Of a stretch of 17,295 nt of DNA, positions 1-10,103 are shown one piece after another. The notes beneath the pieces are model-generated. The model did not search any database. It had not been told where the DNA came from and saw only the letters and a list, made by a program, of their open reading frames with translations. The DNA lies in contig JAQIWT010000603.1 in assembly GCA_034696485.1 (NCBI GenBank), positions 1-17,295 on the forward strand, in the 5' to 3' direction. Position numbers and translations under genes: made by a program. Position 1 is the first letter of the stretch. Every line of letters starts with the position of its first letter. Source of the stretch: Isohypsibius dastychi. Taxonomy: Eukaryota; Tardigrada; Eutardigrada; Parachela; Isohypsibiidae.

Positions 1-1220
1 ATCACATCTATCTGCTTTCTATTCGGCGTATGCTCACTGGCTGACAAGAATAACTGCTATCCAAAACGCGGAATGTTCCCACTTCTATCTGGGTTCCTGG
101 TGACGCTGCTCGTCCTGGCCTTGTCCTATGGAGAAGGAATGATTATTAATCCAGCCGGAGATTTCTCCCCACGACTATTTCTGGCTATGGCAGGATGGGG
201 AACTGAAGCTCTCACGTGAGTAACTCAGAAAATGTCACCAGCAATCAACACTGCTACTGTGGCAGTAAATGATTAGAATTACAGTGTCATGCCACTTTCA
301 CGTATCAATATTGCCTGTTAAATGCCCGAGATGCACCAATGGAAAGAATTATACTAAATACGAATGTCACGGCATCCGCTTCATTATAGAAGTGAAGCGG
401 TTTTCTTTACAATGAAAGACAGTGGAGGGGAAGTTCTAACCCGTAACCTGTTTGACGAACACAGAAAAGCACCAAACACAAGTGAACGGGGCAATACTTA
501 GAGTGTATGGAACTCTGTGCTGCAGTAGTGGACCTGGAACCAGACTTGTCCCGCTAAGCCATTTCACCGCTACTTGCCCGCTGCCGCTAGTTGGTTTTTC
601 AGCCCACCCGCTTTCGGTCCCGCTAAATTGAAATGCTTCACGCTCCCGCTGTTTTACCCGCTAACCGCAAGAATTAGCGAAAAATCAATACTTTCTATTC
701 AGCGGCAAAATATTCTGAGTTTCGACGTTTGGAAAGCCAAAAGCTAACAGAAAAGCTTAGATTCGAAACTTCGCGGTGTTTCCGATACATGCGTCAAGCA
801 ACCGCACGTGTATTATTATCATTTAGCGAGAAATTCTTTGAAAGCGGGCAGTGAAATGCCGCTTCCGCCGCTATCCAGATTTCCCGCCGCTTTCCGCCCG
901 CTATTCACTTTGGCCGCTACCATGAAAAAAGCGGATAAAAGCGGCAGCGGCGGAAAAAGCGGGGAATTTTGACCGCAAAAAAGTTCCGCTTAATTAGCGG
1001 GACAAGTCTGCCTGGAACCTTTTCTTTTTTTAAAAGGGACATATCTCCTGTTTCGATTGGCACCTTAATTGTATCTGGTTTTGCTTTCAGTGTGTGGAAC
1101 GGCAACTGGTTATGGATCACCCTTCTTGGAAGCCATATTGGTGCAACCGTGGGAGCCATATTGTACACATGCGTCATTCAGACCCACTGGGATCCTAATG
1201 GCGTAAAAAACATTCTCTGA
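1..1220 (+). CDS. Aquaglyceroporin-like channel, C-terminal two exons (partial)
   Basis: This is the 3' end of a membrane channel of the major intrinsic protein family, which moves water, glycerol or small solutes across membranes. Exon A (1-215) is open from the window edge; exon B is 1091-1220 with stop TGA; the intron is 216-1090 (gtgagt donor, tttcag acceptor). Together they give 114 residues. Exon A holds transmembrane helix 5 (MFPLLSGFLVTLLVLALSYG) and the second half-helix NPAGDFSPR followed by LAMAGWG. Exon B holds helix 6 (WLWITLLGSHIGATVGAILY) and a short tail. The Asp after NPA and the downstream PR...GWG pattern are typical of aquaglyceroporins. The oddity is that the usual NPARD reads NPAGD, so the pore-lining arginine of the selectivity filter is glycine. 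The intron is far longer than others here because it carries a transposon. The family call is secure; the exact subfamily is not. Confidence 0.9.
541..1010. mobile_element. Non-autonomous hAT-like transposon (MITE) inside the aquaporin intron
   Basis: The 470-bp element starts CAGACTTGTCCCGCTAA and ends with the exact reverse complement of those 17 bases. It is flanked by perfect 8-bp direct repeats CCTGGAAC at 533-540 and 1011-1018. An 8-bp target duplication with termini beginning CAG is the hallmark of the hAT superfamily. The interior is rich in CCCGCT/AGCGGG hexamers on both arms, resembling subterminal transposase-binding repeats. It has no transposase ORF, so it would have been mobilised in trans. 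It sits within an intron and leaves the splice sites intact. Confidence 0.9.
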
Positions 1221-2463
1221 AATCCACGATGTCGCCTTTTCGTCGTGGAGTAAATTGCAACGGTATTCTGTACAGTACGCTTTACCAGTATTTTGCCCCA
1301 TTTTTTGATGACGGTATTTCTTCGAAGCTGACAAAAACCAGATGCGCTAACTTGCTGACAACATCCCGAAACAAACTCATGACATGAAGATCATTTGCTT
1401 TTCGGTTATTTTCTGCGCACCATCTGTGACACCTGGTGACCTATTTGAACGACCCAGAATGTCAGAAACATGTCGATAATTAGATAAGACCAAGAATGTT
1501 GCTACATAAATACTCTGAAAACTTTCAGAGATGACAAGTTTTTAATGCGACACCCAGTTTCAACAACCACAAAAGCTACTTGGACACCAACTGGGTAGAG
1601 CCAGCCTGACAACTCACGACGACCACGAATTCTTCAGTAATTCTGAGAACCCATTTTACTTTCTGTAACAGTATTACTGTCCCAGTTAATACAAAGAAAT
1701 GACAGCTTTTTTAATTTCGAAGCAATGACGACCGAAGTACAAAGGTCTTGTACTGTCCACGTAATGACGGTAAGTGTTCAAAGTATGATTATCGAAACTG
1801 GTTTAGTTCTGCGGATGTTTTCCCTCGAGGTTTCGAGGTACGCTTAAAAGAGTGATAGCTGTTCAGGTCATAAATTGTTTTGGTAGTTATGGTTGCTTGT
1901 AAACGTTGCCAGTTACACTTATTTTGATGTGAATGTCCTGAGAAGATCGTGGTTTAAAACATGTGTTGAATAACGGAGTTGTGCTAATCAAAGTCATTAT
2001 TATGGTAGCTATCGAGCTAAACCGATCTTTTCACCGCTGCTCTTATCGTAGTCGAAATGGGCACATACATTCAGTTAGTGCACTTGCACCCCCAACTGGA
2101 GGTAAGCATTATTGGACTCACACTGCTCTTGACTTTAGAACGCTAGTTTCACGAGAGTTTCACGCAGCATTCAGAGCGGTGCTAAATAAGATCAGTCAGG
2201 TCAGGCATTTGTGTTTCGAAACCATGTCGAAAACAGATAGTGAAAAGGTATGATTGGTTGGTCAATTTGCCGACAAACGATATCAGTTCAGTTGGTTGCA
2301 TTCTAATGCGTATTTGCATCACCCAGATTGATACTCGAAGAGCTGTCACCAAAGATACGTAAACATCGCATGAAGAGCTTATATTCCGCATGCTATTGAC
2401 CTCAAGTATAAGAAAGACCAGAATTCCCCCGTTCAATCATTTATCCACCGCGCGAGCAGAATC
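1221..2463. other. Intergenic region between aquaporin and esterase-like genes
   Basis: No coding region here is supported. The longest open stretch (1963-2253, +) has no recognisable motif or signal peptide. The segment should contain the aquaporin 3' UTR and the upstream control region of the esterase-like gene. No clear inverted-repeat element or RNA gene was found. Confidence 0.5.
2407..2412 (+). promoter_or_regulatory. Possible TATA box for the esterase-like gene
   Basis: The sequence TATAAG lies 52 bp upstream of the ATG at 2464. A start site about 25-30 bp downstream (around 2435) would fall near TTCAATCAT, a weak initiator-like sequence, and leave a short leader. This is position and motif only; no transcript data support it. 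Confidence 0.25.
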
Positions 2464-4618
2464 ATGACTTTAAGAGTCAGTGTTCATTCGTTGGTTCTCA
2501 TTCTCTTGCTCATTGTCGGCTACATGAGTTGCGATCAAGCTGACTTCGATGCATTGTCAACCGGCACTGTCACCCTCTCCCCAACAGTGACCTTCATAGG
2601 TACAGAATTTCAGGTGAAGAAAAACCAAAAGGGCTATGTGTATCAAGGTATTAAGTACGGAACGGCTACACGATTTGAGGTAAGTCACCATAGTGTTTTC
2701 ACTGCCGGCGCCTGTGCCACTGTTTATTGATTCTCTCCTGTTCAGCATTCCCAAGTGAACTCTGACTACTCATACCAGTCTAATCCAGGCCAACCCATAG
2801 CTGGCTTTACGTGTCCACACATCATTGACCCACTCCTGGAACATGAGCTTATCCTCAACGAAGACTGTCTTTACCTTGATGTCACCGTTCCACCTATTGG
2901 AAATCTTCAGAGGGCGTTTCCCGTCCTATTGTGGGTTCACGGTGGCAGCTTCCCATGTAAGTCCATCATCTTACGCGAGATTCAAGATCCAAGAAGTATT
3001 CCATGATTTGCAGTGGGTGACAAAAACTTTTACAACGCAACCTCGCTTGCGGCGGATGAGCGAATGATAGTTGTGACGATTAACTACCGCCTTGAGAATT
3101 TCGGTGAGTACTGCAAAACGGCTACTTGCGAGTTTTCTCGTGAATCTGTGTTCTCAGGTTATTTGAGTTCTGTGACGGGTGACCTTGCTGGTAACTGGGC
3201 GCTAGGTGACGTCAAGTCAGCATTCCAATGGGTTCGGCAGAACATTGGTTTCTTCGGCGGCAACCCGGGAAAGGTCACTTTATCTGGGCAAGGGCTAGGT
3301 GGAGCTCTGGTGTCAGCGGCTTTCCTAGACGAGTCAATCCGAGGTGCGGACTGTTGTTGGTCAGTGAATTCTGATGTAATCTTGGTTATCCAGAACATTT
3401 ACTGGCGGGCATTGCGATGAGTGGTTCAGTGCTGGCTGATTGGGCTGACGACACTGAGAGTGCACCGGAGTACTTCTTGTACCGATCTTCCTCATTGGGA
3501 TGCAGTAACCTGACCATTGCTGACCGAGTGGACTGCTTGAAGCAGGTTCCTTATGAACACTTTCTGACGGAGCCTATTCCACCTGTTGGATTGGTAAATC
3601 AAGCAAAATTAACCGCCTCAATTTTCAGCCTAGAACTCAAGTGATTGTTTCGCAGGACTATGTGCAGGGTCTAGTCATTGACGGGACACACATCCCAGGT
3701 AACCCCCTGGAGCTCATACCTAACCAGGCAGACACGGACGCCGTTTTTGTCAGTGGGTATTTACGAGACGACGCATCGTTCTTTCTCTTCTGTAAGTTCG
3801 CAGCAAGCATCATAGAAGCTGCTGCAATTTAATCTGGCTGGTTTATTTCGACAGTGGCGTTTCCGACAATGTTCTTCCCTGGGGTTTTGAACTTTGGGCT
3901 CGTTCCGGTGATAATCTCGTTAATAGTGCCAAAAATATCGGCTTGTCCTCAACAATTCGGAAGTTTGCTGAGCGACATCATCAGTTTTTACAACATCCAA
4001 CCCACAGACGACGAAAACACGTTGCGTCAAAAGCTCATCCTGGTATACTGTACTCACCTTATTGTTATGGTAATTGTTACCATGTTTCACGCAGGTGGCA
4101 GCTGACGCAAGTTATGGTTATCCGTCCTTGAAAGAAAACATCGCTTACGCAAGCCGGTCGTTTTCAAACGAAGTCCGTAATTATCAGTACTTGGTCACTC
4201 ACGACCCAGGGTTCATTGGTCTCGGTAAAAAAACAGCCACATTAGCTAATTTCGAGAATGATTACACATTTTTCATTGAAGGAGTTTTCCACCTGTTGGA
4301 TGTGACGCTGCTGTTTAGAGGCATTTGGGAAGAGCACATGATGGAGCACAACGTCTTCCTGAACGAGAAAGCTACCGACGCTTTTCGAAAACTTGTTCGT
4401 CAAATTGTTTACGAAGGGTTAGTCCAGACGTGTGTTCAAGCCTCCGGGGTTCATCTCGTATTCTATTTAGGAAGCCTGACTATGATTTTGTTCCATTTGG
4501 ATCGGATGGAAATTACAACATCTTGAACCAACGAGGCAGATGGGTTCAGTCGACGAATGAGATTTCAGGAACAATTCAGTTGTGGGACCAAATATCGGCT
4601 TTTCAATGCACTGTTTAG
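2464..4618 (+). CDS. Secreted carboxylesterase/cholinesterase-like protein, catalytic Ser replaced by Gly
   Basis: The gene has nine exons: 2464-2679, 2746-2956, 3014-3103, 3158-3343, 3394-3593, 3656-3791, 3855-4042, 4095-4417 and 4471-4618. All introns are GT-AG and 50-66 bp, and the phases join into a 565-aa frame, the usual length for type-B esterases. Residues 1-24 form a signal peptide (hydrophobic LVLILLLIVGYMS). Family marks are EDCLYLDV (111-118), the oxyanion-hole HGGS (137-140), NYRLENFGYLS, GNWALGDVKSAFQWVRQNIGFFGG (parts of 184-207) and the C-terminal region containing YNIL. The nucleophile elbow, normally GESAG, is GQGLG (216-220), with Gly218 in the serine position. The acidic (Asp340) and His475 positions remain. 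Loss of the serine predicts no hydrolysis, as in neuroligin-, glutactin- or neurotactin-type relatives that act in binding. There is no C-terminal membrane anchor, so it is probably secreted. Alternative exon edges are possible at single junctions. Confidence 0.9.
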
Positions 4619-5775
4619 CGCTGTCGAAAGGCACTATACGTACATTTTGTAAAAATTTCACATGATTCATCGTTTCTGACCAGTTTTTCAACCCAGAAAG
4701 CTTTTCACCATTACAATAGATCAGCATTTGGCCAGTCTAAATTCCGCAGACTTCATTATCTCCACGGACCGTTTTTGGGATTTTGCGATGTATCATGTGT
4801 TTTCCGTCAAGATGAGTTCAAGTTTTTGTTCAGCTGGTGGGTTTGAATCAGCCCGTATCTTTGAATACCAAATCATTCCAAATCAATTCAGTGCCTAATT
4901 TTCCTGAAGAAAAATTTTGACTTTTCCTAAGGGGGGGGGGGGGGGCTACAACAGCCTCACTTTTCTTGATCGACCAGTCGCAGTTTTTAGAATCTCTGGC
5001 ATATCTTTTTACTGTGTTTTACAAGTCGACGGACCGAGGTTTGAAGGTGCAGGTAAACGGACAGAGGTTTCAAGACGTCACGTACTCTACGATTAACTGG
5101 AAAACTACGATCGGTCTTTGATTGAAACACATAACTGTTGACTGTTTGTTTTCCATGAGTTGCAACTTCCAAGTCCCCAGTAGATCGTTTTCACCGGCCC
5201 AGCACCTTGCGCACGCGGTACAAAAATGCTCACGTGACCATGTATAGAACAATCAGCGCCAGGCAGCTTTAATCAAGAGCCGGCTGCAGTTTTCCAGTAA
5301 TGGATTAACGGAGTGTACAACTCGCGAGTTTGGGTACATTGATTCCGTAGAGATTCGCGAAATTATACGTCTACAGAGTATACGGCCTTAACCAAATTAA
5401 CGATCTCCTACGGCAAAAATACGCTTGCTGGAGCCTGATCAAACGCTTTGTTTTGTTGAAAATTGTTGAGATGACCATGGTGTGTTGACCGACAAGAATG
5501 ACAGACATGAGCATCGATGCCAAGACTTGAACGCATTCAAGATATGAACAATTAGAGCAACGCATCTTAGTTATTTGATGCTGTGGGCAAATTCCATGTA
5601 AAAAAATACTCAAGCAGTCTTGACAAATCGAGAAACAACGCCTTCATACCATTACCAAGCACCGATCATCGCGCCATCGAATCATATCTATTTTTCGAGC
5701 TAAAATCAGCTCTTGAATAGAAAACTGGGTTTTGATCTTTGATCAAGAGGACTCTCCACCATCACATTCTTGAAA
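4619..5775. other. Intergenic region with a G15 run
   Basis: No gene could be supported on either strand; short open frames (for example 5371-5613, -) show no protein-like features. A run of 15 G occurs at 4931-4945. The region should include the esterase-like gene's 3' UTR and the control region of the next gene. Confidence 0.45.
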
Positions 5776-6460
5776 ATGCTCTGCGATGCTGTTTTGGGTC
5801 TAGGTAAGCTCATCATTTTTCATTGAAATTTTTGTTGAATAAAACGGATCCTGTTATCAAATTTGACTACAGAAGTATATCCATTGAGCGAATCGTTATG
5901 ATGAATCATGATTGAATAAATTTAATTCGGCAAGCAACAGGAAGATGAACTCATGGTTGATTTTTCATGATTGATTTGAAATATTACAGCTGTGATCTGC
6001 GGCGTGCTAACTCAGACTCACGCTAATGTTAAGCAGTCTGCTGTTGACGACCTCTGCTATGCCGACGGTAAGGATCCAACGAGAAGACGTGTGATATTGC
6101 CATGCATCATTTTTTTTTGTGATCACAGCTCAGTACAAAGCTCTTTTCCAAGCCCTGGCTACCAGCGATACTCAGATGATGAATATCCACAGTGAGCAAG
6201 CGAATAATCCAAATCCTGGGCCTTTCCTCAAAGTCGCGGTCGCCATTGGATTCGACAACAAGGTTCTCCTCGAGGTCGCGGCAGAAAATCAAACATTCCT
6301 TGATCGATGTTTGCAATCAAACCAAGCCCTCCTATCAAATCTTGCGCTGGCAGCAACCATCAACGCCAACACTCCTCTGAGCGGAGGCCCGCCTTTTACC
6401 GGAGAAGGTGAGGGACAGAAAACAGCCAAGAACAAAAGCGTGAGTTCGGTATGGGGCTAA
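5776..6460 (+). CDS. Small secreted protein of unknown family
   Basis: A three-exon model: 5776-5803, 5990-6067 and 6129-6460. The introns are 186 and 61 bp (gtaagc...ttacag and gtaagg...cacag), phases match, and the product is 145 aa. The first 21 residues (MLCDAVLGLAVICGVLTQTHA) form a good signal peptide interrupted by intron 1, which supports the start choice. The mature part (about 124 aa) is Ala-, Asn-, Gln- and Leu-rich, mostly helical in character (for example KALFQALATSDTQMMNIHSE). It ends in a Gly/Pro- then Lys-rich, probably disordered tail. Cysteines are few (Cys3 and Cys13 in the signal region, then two in the mature part). No known domain is recognised. A strong donor-like GTGAGT near 6439 leaves open a further downstream exon in place of the TAA-ended tail. 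Confidence 0.65.
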
Positions 6461-6828
6461 AATGACAAGTTTGGCTCGCTTGCAAAAACAGAAGGCTTCC
6501 GTTACCGCACATGGAAGCGGATGACAATGACTGCCTTCTGTGGCCCAGTAGATAATTCAAGTCCCACTTTCTCGTCATAGTGTTTACCGAATGCGTTGGT
6601 GAGATCAAAAAATACGGTGAACTCTGGAGACCTCGGGACAAAAGGTTGTGTTTAAAACTTGAATAGTGAGATCATCCGTCGATGCTGGGCGGGTGAGATT
6701 CCAGAAATTGCATGCATGAAGTATGGAGAGCGGAGCGGACTTGAAATTCGATCTGTTAATTTCTTTTTCATTCGGACATAAACGTCTAAGTTCCCATTAC
6801 GCAAATTATTTTCGCAGTTGGTCAATTG
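6461..6828. other. Intergenic region, nothing recognised
   Basis: Probable 3' UTR and spacer after the small secreted gene. No coding, RNA or transposon signature was seen before the palindrome at 6829. Confidence 0.4.
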
Positions 6829-6850
6829 GTTTGACCAAATTTGGTCAAAC
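6829..6850. repeat. 22-bp perfect palindrome at the edge of the tandem array
   Basis: GTTTGACCAAATTTGGTCAAAC reads identically on both strands with no spacer. It uses the same GTCAAAC/GTTTGAC words as the adjacent tandem array, so it probably marks an inversion boundary in that array. A dimeric protein-binding site is an alternative. Confidence 0.85.
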
Positions 6851-7258
6851 TACCATACTTCCAAATCGTAGTTTGCTTCGAACCCGTCAAACCCGCCAAA
6901 CTGCTAAATTTGTAATGTACTATCTTAATCTGATCCGTTAAACTCGTCAAACTGCCAAACTGTTGTTTCCATGAGGAAAAAGAACCGTCAAATTCGTCAA
7001 ACTACCAAACTCCCAAATCGTAGTTTGCTTCGAACCCGTCAAACTCGCCAAACTGCCAAATTTGTACTGTACTATCTTATTCTGATCCGTCAAACTCGTC
7101 AAACTGCCAAACTGCTAAACTGTCAAACCGTCAAATTCGTCAAACTACCAAACTTCCAAATCGTAGTTTGCTTCGAACCCGTCAAACTCGCCAAACTGCC
7201 AAACTGTTGTTTCCATGAGGAAAAACAACCGTCAAATTCATCAAACTACCAAACTCCC
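6851..7258. repeat. Tandem array of CAAACT units with ~150-bp higher-order repeats
   Basis: Short units of about 8-9 bp of the form CAAACT(C/G)(G)C are strung together with variants. They are organised into longer blocks that each begin with CCAAATCGTAGTTTGCTTCG, at 6861, 7013 and 7156 (spacing 152 and 143 bp). Some blocks share the inserts TTGTTTCCATGAGGAAAAA and GTACTATCTTA-TCTGATCCG. The array stays open in several frames as Arg/Gln/Thr- or Lys/Leu/Pro-rich repeats, but that is a by-product of the unit length and not a gene. Confidence 0.9.
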
Positions 7259-8293
7259 GAATATTCTTTTTCCGATATGTGAGGTATGAAGCATAGGAAG
7301 CTTGAACCCACAGATCCATACCGCGAACACACAGCGCGTATAATTCTATTCGTTATACTGCTGTTTTGTTTTTAATCTTGACACAATATGTTTGGTGTCC
7401 ATATTTACTGTGTATTTCTGCATCAGTGTAGTAAAATAGCGCTGAACATCCGCTGAACAGGTTGAAATAAAAATGAATGAATATGCATCAGAGGAATAGA
7501 GCTAAAGTGAAATATAATATATATACTCGCTTTACAAAGATGGAATTTTGAGGTGACTGAAAAACGGGTGATGAACAGTACCAACTCGGTCCAACCGAGT
7601 ACGATCCTAGATTCTGAAATCTCGCGATTTTCCTTTGCCTGAATTTTGAAACTTTTACCAGTTAGGATAAAGTGTCAGAAAAATCTGGAAGATGCAGAAG
7701 GAAATTTCATCACAGAAATAATTAATGTCGAAACGCGGTAATGACTATGTCCACAGACTAACTTCTCTCATTGATATACTTTGCTTTCAATGAGATTCCT
7801 CAGATCGGCAGAATCGTGAGAGCTGTCTCAACGAAACCGTTCATAGCTGTTTGAAAAAAAACGATCCTTTCATGCTCATACGGACCGAGATCGGTCGATT
7901 TGAAGCTGAGTGTCTGATCTGATTCGGCATCATGTCATCTGGTTACAGATAATCGCAATGTGTTCACTCCACGGGAATGCCGACGGTATTTTGAGTATAG
8001 CATATATGGTTGACTGTGTGGCAGATGAAAAATGCTTTCAAACTTATTTGAGCAGTCTGAGTTTGCGAAGTCGAGTTAGACAGCTCGGATGCAAGAAAAG
8101 TTGAACTTCATGATCTCAGCTCATTACAAGGTCTTCAAGTAGTGTTTTTCTTGGAATGCTCGCTTGGTATCAGAACGCTTCGTACTCGACAATTTTCAAT
8201 TTGATTTACAAGTGGATTTAAGCTGATCAAACAACAGAACAAGATTAGGTACCAAAACTGATCGGTGCAACATAGTGCGTCATTTTGTAATCA
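7259..8293. other. Intergenic region between tandem array and helicase gene
   Basis: Largely AT-rich single-copy-looking DNA with no supported gene or transposon termini. The only noteworthy content is a weak gene-fragment candidate around 7943-8135, listed separately. The helicase 3' UTR should lie just below 8294. Confidence 0.4.
7943..8135 (+). pseudogene. Possible decayed partial copy of the small secreted-protein gene
   Basis: Two short words occur in the same order as in the gene at 5776-6460. ATGCCGACGGTA at 7978 matches the exon 2 end/donor at 6060. TGATCTCAGCTCATTACAAGG at 8111 matches the intron 2/exon 3 junction at 6119 with few differences. In the copy, the exon 3-like frame reads AHYKVFK and then a stop. 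An alternative reading is a small independent gene joining ...GNAD to DEKCFQTYLSS through a 39-bp intron, shorter than the others here. The matches are short and could be chance. Confidence 0.25.
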
Positions 8294-10103
8294 CTACATT
8301 TCATCGTCACTTAGTTCAACTTCTGGCATGTTGACTTCATCTAATTCGAAATCATCTGCAATAGGCGCTTCGTCATCCGAGAATCCTGCAATTTCGCCGT
8401 TGGGTTCTTCTAACCAAGCTTGAGCATTGAGTATTTCTTGGTTCGTTGGTGATCCAGCTCTTGGTGTTCCTGGTAGACTATCATCCACATCCACCACGGG
8501 CAATGTTCTGCAGTCATAATCCATAAGTGGGGCATTTGTATTGAATTTCTCCAGGATGTTTTTTAGCTGTTTTCTTGCCGAAGGTGACATTTCGGTGTCT
8601 TGTCCAAATCTGACAGTGTATTCGGATAGGGAGATCCCTAGGGTTTGCAGTCTATCTCCCAGTTTGGCTGTTGGCGGGTACTTGTAAAAGACGACAAAAT
8701 TGAACTCTCGTGTTGGTGTCGAGTGTTTGACCTTTGATATTTTGCCCAGACCAAGTGATTCCAACTTTGTAGCCATTTTTACAAATTCCTTCTCATCGGC
8801 AAATATCAACGGATTTTTTTTCGATCCAGCCTCGCTGACCAGACGTGCAGACAAATATTTGCCGTTAAGCAACAGAAACTGGGTTTCCAAGCTTGAGTCG
8901 ATTTCATCCTCGTTAAATATTTCCCAGACACTCTCACTCTGTTTCACGTAGTTAATGGCCCGTTCCATAGTTTTTGCGGATATCTCCCTCTCTGAATGCT
9001 CTCATTTATTTTAAAGGACAAGAGCGCGCAGTTAAATACATGCATGATTTCAGCAACTTTTAAAGACATCTCCTCCAGTTTACCGGTTCCACGAATTCGT
9101 CCTCCATTTTTATCTGATTTGTCGTTTGTTTTCGGGGCTGCATTTCGAGCTTTTGTGAGTTCATTCGAGAAATAAAAAAACACTCGGCGCGCTCCATCTT
9201 CAAGTATCAAGCAGTAGATTTGTTCCAAATCTCGCAGCGTTGCATACAGAGATTCAAATGTTGCCATAAGGTCATATTCAGATTTCACCTCGTCCTGAAT
9301 TTCCATTTTGTAGTGTTCTTCAGCAGTGATTTCCTGATCAGGCACAGGAACAGCCAGAAATCGATTTTTTAGTCCATCACCACCGTCCCACATTCTGCAG
9401 AGCATTGCACAAGTCTTTGGATGCACTGCGCCATGGACGACAAGACAAGATGATTTCAGACGCAGATTCTTTGCTTTGACATAGCGTAAATCCATGAACG
9501 ATCCGCTCCAACCACTGTTCAGAAATCCGATAGCTTCTTTGCTGTCAGCTGCTGTAAAGCTTTGTAACCAGCCGAAAATTTCATCCATGATAATCCCGCA
9601 GTAGCCCTCATTTTCTCGGAGGAAATCCCGAAAAGCTGACAGGAGAGAATGATTAGAGAATGATTCAGTTGTATTGAAGATAACCTACATGGGAAGTTCA
9701 CGGGATGGTCGAAGATTTCTTTGTTGTATTTTTTGCTGATCTCGTCTAATAACCGAATGCTATAACTTTCGATGCATGAAGATTTGCTACATCCGTTGCT
9801 GCCAATGAGCAGCGAATAGAATGATGGCACTACGGTCTTTGAGCTTCGTTCGTGAACTTTTAGGCCGATATGACCTGTCATAATAGTTGCGGTCGTAGAA
9901 AGGAGGGAAGCCAATACTGGTGCTTCAGTTGTTCTGACAGATTTAGCCCAGAATTTGATAGTGTCAACTAAACTCGGGTGGACAAAATCTTCAATGAAGA
10001 ATGGGTTTGTTCGGATGGCTTTCTTCAGCATTTCGTCGGCAAGTCTTTCGGTCAGCAAAAAAGGCTTATTAGGCATGGAAAAAACGGGTTTAACTTTAGC
10101 CAT
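8294..10103 (-). CDS. DUF3987-like P-loop helicase, one intron, reading frame broken once
   Basis: This is a putative replicative ATPase/helicase of the DUF3987 type, known from phages, plasmids and mobile elements, often with primases. Exon 1 is 9689-10103 (ATG at 10103; MAKVKPVF), the intron is 9636-9688 (53 bp, GTAGGT...TGTCAG), and exon 2 is 9635-8294. Numbering from this ATG, Walker A is GSNGCSKS (about 101-108) and Walker B is GIIMDEIFGW (acidic pair about 156-157, just after the splice). Exon 2 adds a sensor/arginine-finger-like stretch with HPKTC and DGLKNRF, then a helical C-terminal part and an acidic tail ending ELSDDEM. The frame is lost by one base: the upstream frame stops at 8944 and the downstream frame is open only from 9001, so the break lies between 8947 and 9001. 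It is either a sequencing indel or a real lesion. The open frame upstream of 10103 lacks an ATG and is left out. Confidence 0.8.

Noticed and set aside
969-1220. 83-aa open frame beginning MTAKKFRLISGTSL
   Set aside because: Its first 41 codons are transposon and intron sequence; only the part from 1091 on is the aquaporin's last exon, entered from a TTTCAG acceptor.
1963-2253. 96-aa frame upstream of the esterase-like gene, with a GTAAGC donor-like site near 2101
   Set aside because: No domain, no signal peptide and no matching acceptor that joins it to the esterase frame; the esterase already has its own signal-peptide exon.
6851-7258. CRISPR-like repeat-spacer array
   Set aside because: The repeats are nested, variable in length and lack uniform unique spacers; the context is eukaryotic.
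6971-7282. 103-aa Arg/Gln/Thr-rich repeat protein
   Set aside because: It is translation of the CAAACT tandem array, open in more than one frame because of the unit composition; no start context or splice structure supports a gene.
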